A program made the translations under genes and the position numbers. Under the pieces are notes generated by a model, which ran no database searches, had not been told where the DNA came from, and saw only the letters and a program-made list of their open reading frames with translations. Positions 16,619 to 20,485 of a stretch of 20,485 bases of DNA are shown here, piece by piece (the first letter of the stretch is position 1; every line of letters starts with the position of its first letter). The stretch spans positions 1 to 20,485 of the forward strand of contig JANNRR010000183.1 of assembly GCA_031401675.1 (NCBI GenBank), given 5' to 3'. The DNA comes from JANNRR01 sp031401675 (GTDB taxonomy: Bacteria; Pseudomonadota; Alphaproteobacteria; Rhodobacterales; Rhodobacteraceae).

Positions 16619-18304
16619 CTACCGCTGCGCCGTCCGCCAGTTCGGGTTGATCCACGGCTCGGCGTTGCTCGGGGCCAGCGGCACCCGCCCCAACAGGTGA
16701 TCCGCCGCCTTTTCCCCGACCATGATCGACGGCGCATTGGTGTTACCGTTGGTCACCCGCGGAAAGATCGAACTGTCGGCGACACGCAGCGCCTCGACCC
16801 CGATCACCCGGCATTCCGGGTCCACGACCGCCATAAGATCATCCCGCCGCCCCATCCGCGCCGTGCCGCACGGATGATAGGCGCTTTCGGCATGCACCCT
16901 GATGAATTCGTCGATCTGGTCATCGGTCACCGCCGCCGCCCCCGGCTGAATCTCGTGCTTCACATAAGGCGCAAACGCCGTCTGCCCGAAAATCTCGCGC
17001 GTCAGCCGGATGCAGCGGCGGAAATCCTGCCAATCCTCCGGGTGGCTCATGTAATTGAACCGGATCACTGGTGCCGCCGCGGGATCGGCCGACCGCAGCG
17101 TCACCGTCCCGCGCGATTTCGACCGCATCGGCCCGACATGCGCCTGAAAGCCGTGGCCCTCGGCGCTGGCCTTGCCGTCATAGCGCACCGCGATCGGCAG
17201 GAAATGGTACTGGATGTCGGGATAATCCACCCCTGCCGCCGACCGGATGAAGGCGCAGCTTTCGAACTGGTTCGATGCCCCCGGCCCGCCGCCGGTCAAC
17301 AGCCACTGCGCCCCCACCCAGGCCTTGCCCCAAAGGTTCCAGTATTTATAGAGCGTGATCGGCAACAGACTGGCGAACTGCATGTAGACCTCGACATGGT
17401 CCTGCAGATTGGCGCCGACGCCCGGCCGGTCTGCCACCGGCACCACCCCGTGCCGGGCCAGGTCCGCCGCCGCCCCGATGCCCGACAGCAGCAGCAGCTT
17501 CGGCGTGTTGATCGACGATGCCGCCAGCACCACCTCGCGCCGCGCGCCGACCACCTCGACCGCGCCGCCCCGCATCACCTCCACCCCGACCGCTCGGCCC
17601 TCCGCTATCACCACCCGCCGGGCAAAGGCCCGCACCACCGTCACCCGTCCGGTCCTGATCGCAGGCTTCAGATAGGCATTGGCCGCCGACCAGCGCCGCC
17701 CGCGCCAGATGGTGGCCTCCATCGCCCCGAACCCCTCCTGCTGCGCACCGTTATAGTCGGCGGTCACTGGATAGCCCGCCTGCCGCCCGGCCTCGACAAA
17801 GGCGTGAAACAACGGGTTGGCCCGCGCCCCCCGCGACACATGCAGCGGCCCGTCCACCCCGCGCAAACCGCCCGCGCCGCGCAGCTCCGCATCGCCGCCG
17901 CGCTGCGCACCGTCGCCGCCGTGCCACCGCTCCATCCGCCGGAAATACGGCAGCACATCGGCGTAGCTCCAGCCCGCAGCCCCGGCCTCGGCCCAGTGAT
18001 CGAAGTCCCGGGCATGACCGCGCACATAGACCATGCCGTTGATCGACGATGACCCGCCGACCACCTTGCCACGCGGCGTCGCCAGCACCCGCCCGCCAAG
18101 GTGCGGCTCGGGTTCGGTCTGAAACCCCCAGTCATACATCCCCATGTTCATCGGATAGCTCAGCGCCCCCGGCATCTGGATGAACGGCCCGGCATCGCTG
18201 CCGCCATGCTCGATCACCAGCACCGACGACCCGGCCTCGGCCAGCCGGTACGCCACCGCACACCCCGCCGACCCGGCCCCCACGATCACGAAATCCGCTT
18301 CCAT
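16619..18304 (-). CDS. betA: Choline dehydrogenase (GMC oxidoreductase)
   Basis: A 561-residue FAD enzyme that oxidises choline to betaine aldehyde (and further) for glycine betaine supply. The FAD-binding fold appears at the start (DFVIVGAGSAGCAVAYRLAE, then the E of VLVIEHGG). GMC signatures follow: TPRGKVVGGSSSINGMVYVRG and the second signature SSINTPKLLLLSGIG. The catalytic pair is His477 (ESAYHPCGTARMG) and Asn521 (TNGNTNAP), with the 44-residue spacing seen in choline oxidase. A glycine-rich stretch around residues 128-150 (GGDGAQRGGDAELRGAGG) looks longer than usual. It is 72 bases downstream of betI on the same strand. No betB is found next to it. Confidence 0.95.
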   Translation of the reverse strand: MEADFVIVGAGSAGCAVAYRLAEAGSSVLVIEHGGSDAGPFIQMPGALSYPMNMGMYDWGFQTEPEPHLGGRVLATPRGKVVGGSSSINGMVYVRGHARDFDHWAEAGAAGWSYADVLPYFRRMERWHGGDGAQRGGDAELRGAGGLRGVDGPLHVSRGARANPLFHAFVEAGRQAGYPVTADYNGAQQEGFGAMEATIWRGRRWSAANAYLKPAIRTGRVTVVRAFARRVVIAEGRAVGVEVMRGGAVEVVGARREVVLAASSINTPKLLLLSGIGAAADLARHGVVPVADRPGVGANLQDHVEVYMQFASLLPITLYKYWNLWGKAWVGAQWLLTGGGPGASNQFESCAFIRSAAGVDYPDIQYHFLPIAVRYDGKASAEGHGFQAHVGPMRSKSRGTVTLRSADPAAAPVIRFNYMSHPEDWQDFRRCIRLTREIFGQTAFAPYVKHEIQPGAAAVTDDQIDEFIRVHAESAYHPCGTARMGRRDDLMAVVDPECRVIGVEALRVADSSIFPRVTNGNTNAPSIMVGEKAADHLLGRVPLAPSNAEPWINPNWRTAQR

Positions 18305-18324
18305 CGCCGCCCTGTCCTGTCAAC

Positions 18325-18338
18325 GACACCGAAGTGTC
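18325..18338 (-). promoter_or_regulatory. UUCG-tetraloop hairpin in the betI-betA gap
   Basis: On the minus strand GACAC-TTCG-GTGTC forms a five-base stem with the extra-stable C(UUCG)G loop, 20 bases before the betA start. No T-run follows, so it is more likely an mRNA processing or stability element than a terminator. Next to it (18344-18371) a 14-base unit starting GCCGTTCAC occurs twice. Confidence 0.4.
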
Positions 18339-18376
18339 CAGCCGCCGTTCACTGCCTGCCGTTCACCGCCCGTCGG

Positions 18377-19039
18377 TTACTGCTCGCCGGTCACGTCGCG
18401 CGGGCCGACACCATCACCCCGCGCAACATCACCCCGCGCACTCCCCTGTATCGCTTCCGCCATCCGCGCCCGCAGATAGGCCAGCACCACATCCGCCGCC
18501 GCGCGCCCGTCCGGCACAGAGCCCGCCGGCCCGGCCGGGGCCAGCGCCTCGCGGATATAGACCCCGTCGATCATCGCGCCGATGCCGCGTGCCACACCAC
18601 CCGGGTCGGCCACCAGCGGCCGCAGATCATGCACCAGATTGGCCTGCAACCGCGTCTGATAAACGCGCAGCAACCGCTTGGCCTCCGGCACCGTCTGCGC
18701 CAGCACATAGAAATTCAGCCAGGCGCTGATCACTTCCCGCCGGAAGTTCCCCGCCGAGAAACTGGCCCGTATCAACCCCGTCAGCCGCCCGCGCGGCCCC
18801 TCGGCAGCCGCCAGCGCCCCGCGCACTTCCGCGCCGTACAGCGTCAGGATGTGGCGCATCGCCGCCAGGAACATCTGCTCCTTGGACCCGAAATAATGGT
18901 GTGCCAGCGCGCTCGACATGCCCGCCCGCCGCGCAATCTGCGCCACCGTCACATCCAGCGATCCTGCCTGCCCGACCTCGGCGATTGTGGCTTTCACCAA
19001 AGCCGCTCTGCGGATAGGCTCCATCCCCAGCTTTGGCAT
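18377..19039 (-). CDS. betI: BetI-type TetR-family repressor of choline genes
   Basis: A 220-residue TetR-family regulator matching BetI: MPKLGMEPIRRAALVKATI at the start and a helix-turn-helix at about residues 30-55 (TVAQIARRAGMSSALAHHYFGSKEQMF). The ligand domain follows with ISAWLNFYVLAQTVPEAKRL and a DGVYIREAL segment, typical of choline-responsive BetI. E. coli BetI is about 195 residues; this one has an extra C-terminal tail rich in Arg-Gly-Asp, formed by a short DNA repeat. ATG 19039 has AGGAG eight bases upstream. It is cotranscribed with betA and divergent from choX; the inverted repeat at 19098-19116 is the probable binding site. Confidence 0.92.
   Translation of the reverse strand: MPKLGMEPIRRAALVKATIAEVGQAGSLDVTVAQIARRAGMSSALAHHYFGSKEQMFLAAMRHILTLYGAEVRGALAAAEGPRGRLTGLIRASFSAGNFRREVISAWLNFYVLAQTVPEAKRLLRVYQTRLQANLVHDLRPLVADPGGVARGIGAMIDGVYIREALAPAGPAGSVPDGRAAADVVLAYLRARMAEAIQGSARGDVARGDGVGPRDVTGEQ
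18412..18441. repeat. 15-bp tandem repeat in the 3' end of betI
   Basis: Two adjacent 15-base units, CATCACCCCGCGCAA and CATCACCCCGCGCAC, differ only at the last base. On the coding strand they encode the ARGDVARGDG-type part of the BetI tail. This looks like a recent slippage duplication in a tolerant region. Confidence 0.75.
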
Positions 19040-19097
19040 GCACCGCTCCTGCATCCTGCACGAAAAGAAAGCTTGCCAAACTGACCTAACTGGAAGT

Positions 19098-19116
19098 TTA
19101 TTGACTCGTCAATCAA
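19098..19116. promoter_or_regulatory. Probable BetI operator in the betI-choX divergent region
   Basis: ATTGAC (19100-19105), TC, GTCAAT (19108-19113) is a perfect inverted repeat, extended by near-symmetric flanks to TTATTGACTCGTCAATCAA. It lies 19 bases before the choX start and 58 bases before the betI start, in the only gap between the divergent choline genes. BetI in other proteobacteria binds similar TTGA/TCAA dyads next to bet genes. Binding is inferred, the symmetry is seen. Confidence 0.65.
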
Positions 19117-19135
19117 CAATAATAGGGGAGATCGA

Positions 19136-20086
19136 ATGACCACAATCCGTACCAGCCTGCTGGCGACCGCAGCAGCCCTTGTCCTCGCCGTTCCGGTCCT
19201 GACCACCACGGCCTACGCCAAAGGCTGCGACACCGTCACCTTCTCCGATGTCGGCTGGACCGACATCACCGCCATCACCGCCGTCACCGCGCTGATGCTG
19301 GAAGCCCTGGGTTACGAGACCGACACCAAGCTCCTGTCAGTGCCGGTCACCTATACCGCGCTCGCCGAAGGCGATGTCGACGTGTTCCTCGGCAACTGGA
19401 TGCCGACGATGGAAAACGACCTTGCCCCCTATCGCGACGCCGGCACCGTCGAAACCGTGCGCATCAACCTCGAAGGCGCGAAATACACGCTGGCCACCAA
19501 CGCCGCCGGTGCCGCCCTCGGCATCAAGGACTACGCCGATATCGCCGCCCACAGCGAGGAGCTGGAAGGCAAGATCTTCGGGATCGAGCCCGGCAACGAC
19601 GGCAACCGGCTGATCCTGTCGATGATCGAAACCGACGCCTTCGGTCTCGGCGGCTTCGAACTGGCCGAAAGCTCGGAACAGGGCATGCTGGCCGAAGTGG
19701 CGCGCACCAGCGGCAAGGACGAACCGATCATCTTCCTCGGCTGGGAGCCGCACCCGATGAATGCCAACTTCGACATGACCTACCTGACCGGCGGCGATGA
19801 CTACTTCGGTCCCAACTTCGGCGGTGCCACCGTCGCCACCAACGTCCGGGCCGGCTACGCCACCGAATGCCCCAATCAGGGCACGCTCCTGAACAACCTC
19901 GTCTTCACCCTGCCCATGGAAAACGAGATCATGGCGGCGATCCTCGATGACGGCGAAGACCCGCTGGAAGCGGCAAAGGCCTGGCTGATCGCCAATCCCG
20001 CAACGCTCGACGCCTGGCTGGCCGGCGTCACCACCAAGGACGGCGGCGACGGCCTGGCCGCCGTCAAGGGCGCTCTCGGCCTCTGA
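19136..20086 (+). CDS. choX: Choline ABC transporter, periplasmic choline-binding protein
   Basis: A 316-residue periplasmic substrate-binding protein. The signal peptide ends AYA-KG after residue 28. The aromatic box that holds the choline trimethylammonium group in Sinorhizobium ChoX is present at a constant offset of two: W41 (FSDVGW), W88 (LGNWMP), Y117 (AKYTL) and W203 (FLGWEP). D43 and N154 (EPGNDGN) also correspond to expected contacts. Two cysteines in the mature chain (C31, C245) may form a disulfide. The start follows AGGGGAG. It is the first gene of the choXW(V) operon, divergent from betI, and is followed by a double hairpin before choW. Confidence 0.95.
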   Translation: MTTIRTSLLATAAALVLAVPVLTTTAYAKGCDTVTFSDVGWTDITAITAVTALMLEALGYETDTKLLSVPVTYTALAEGDVDVFLGNWMPTMENDLAPYRDAGTVETVRINLEGAKYTLATNAAGAALGIKDYADIAAHSEELEGKIFGIEPGNDGNRLILSMIETDAFGLGGFELAESSEQGMLAEVARTSGKDEPIIFLGWEPHPMNANFDMTYLTGGDDYFGPNFGGATVATNVRAGYATECPNQGTLLNNLVFTLPMENEIMAAILDDGEDPLEAAKAWLIANPATLDAWLAGVTTKDGGDGLAAVKGALGL

Positions 20087-20111
20087 TCGCGCAGCCTTTG
20101 CAACCAGCGTC

Positions 20112-20158
20112 CCCTTCCCCGCCCTCTGCGGGGAAGGGTCAGGGCGGGGGCTCCGCCC
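20112..20158 (+). repeat. Double hairpin (REP-like) between choX and choW
   Basis: The first hairpin pairs CCCTTCCCCGC (20112-20122) with GCGGGGAAGGG (20128-20138) around five bases. The second pairs GGGCGG (20142-20147) with CCGCCC (20153-20158). The sequence GGGGAAGGGTCAGGGCGGGGG resembles repetitive extragenic palindromes of many proteobacteria. No T-run follows. It probably protects choX mRNA from 3' decay or reduces read-through, so that binding protein exceeds permease. Confidence 0.7.
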
Positions 20159-20189
20159 GCGACCCGGCACCTTCAGAAGGATAGGCCCC

Positions 20190-20485
20190 ATGCTGGACTG
20201 GCTGACAGACACCAAGATCCCGGTCGGCAAGGTTGCCAAGGCCGCCTTCGACTGGCTCAAGGAAAACGCCGCCTGGTTCTTCGACGGCATGGGGCTGGGG
20301 ATGGAGGCGCTGATCAATGCCATCCTGTGGCTCTTGCAAACCCCGCCGCCGCTGGTGATCATCGCCGTGTTCATCGCTATCACCTGGGCCCTGCAACGTT
20401 CGTGGAAAACCTGCCTCGGGGTGTTCGTCGGCTTTCTGTTCATCCTCAATCAGGGCTATTGGGAGGAAACCACCGAAAGCCTGAC
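20190..20485 (+). CDS. choW: Choline ABC transporter permease, 5' part only
   Basis: The gene starts at ATG 20190 (AAGGAT upstream) and runs off the window after about 98 codons. The product begins MLDWLTDTKIPVGKVAKAAF and continues with WLKENAAWFFDGMGLGMEAL, the cytoplasmic and amphipathic N-terminus of ProW/ChoW-type permeases. Two hydrophobic stretches follow (PPPLVIIAVFIAITWAL and GVFVGFLFILNQ), then GYWEETTESL as in this family. It forms the membrane channel for choline delivered by ChoX. The ATPase gene choV is expected beyond the window. Confidence 0.9.
   Translation, partial: MLDWLTDTKIPVGKVAKAAFDWLKENAAWFFDGMGLGMEALINAILWLLQTPPPLVIIAVFIAITWALQRSWKTCLGVFVGFLFILNQGYWEETTESL

Noticed and set aside
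16580..18052. 490-residue plus-strand ORF
   Set aside because: Antisense to betA, which has full GMC signatures.

Overview
The window is high-GC DNA with compact operons and family signatures typical of Rhodobacterales (Rhodobacteraceae/Paracoccaceae, Rhodobacter-Roseobacter type). The evidence is the propionyl-CoA carboxylase / methylmalonyl-CoA mutase island with its usual small lipoproteins, a divergent betIA / choXW choline locus, and a periplasmic DUF4174-type protein. I see no rRNA, tRNA, insertion sequence, phage gene or CRISPR array. Nearly all large overlapping ORFs on the opposite strand are GC-rich mirrors of real genes.

Layout. 1-447: AT-richer left edge with no convincing gene. 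448-2520 (minus): a three-gene unit of TerB/J-domain protein, endonuclease/exonuclease/phosphatase protein and a small exported protein. 2781-6666 (minus): a VOC protein, single-chain methylmalonyl-CoA mutase, and a sulfotransferase-like protein whose end overlaps the mutase start. 6844-7314 (plus): DUF4174-like exported protein. 7378-13228 (minus): the pcc island, in transcription order pccB, a DUF6497-like exported protein, a 43-aa lipoprotein, an unknown basic/acidic protein, two paralogous glycine-zipper lipoproteins, and pccA. Several hairpin terminators break this island into separate units. 13414-15213 (plus): Bcr/CflA efflux transporter and a CoxG-like SRPBCC protein. 15259-16492 (minus): thermonuclease and hemerythrin-domain protein. 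16619-19039 (minus): betI and betA. 19136-20485 (plus): choX and the start of choW.

How the genes work together. PccA (biotin carboxylase plus biotin carrier) and PccB (carboxyltransferase) make methylmalonyl-CoA, and the B12-dependent mutase converts it to succinyl-CoA. The epimerase normally needed between these steps is not recognisable here. ChoX and ChoW import choline, BetA oxidises it to betaine aldehyde, and BetI probably represses both directions from an inverted repeat in the divergent promoter. No betB is in the window.

I found no clear new defence or mobile system. The least explained parts are the set of uncharacterised exported proteins and lipoproteins between pccB and pccA, with a possible small RNA among them; an attenuator-like double hairpin in front of pccA; and a six-copy pentapeptide repeat at the N-terminus of the mutase. 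All calls come from reading the sequence and from family knowledge; no database search was run.
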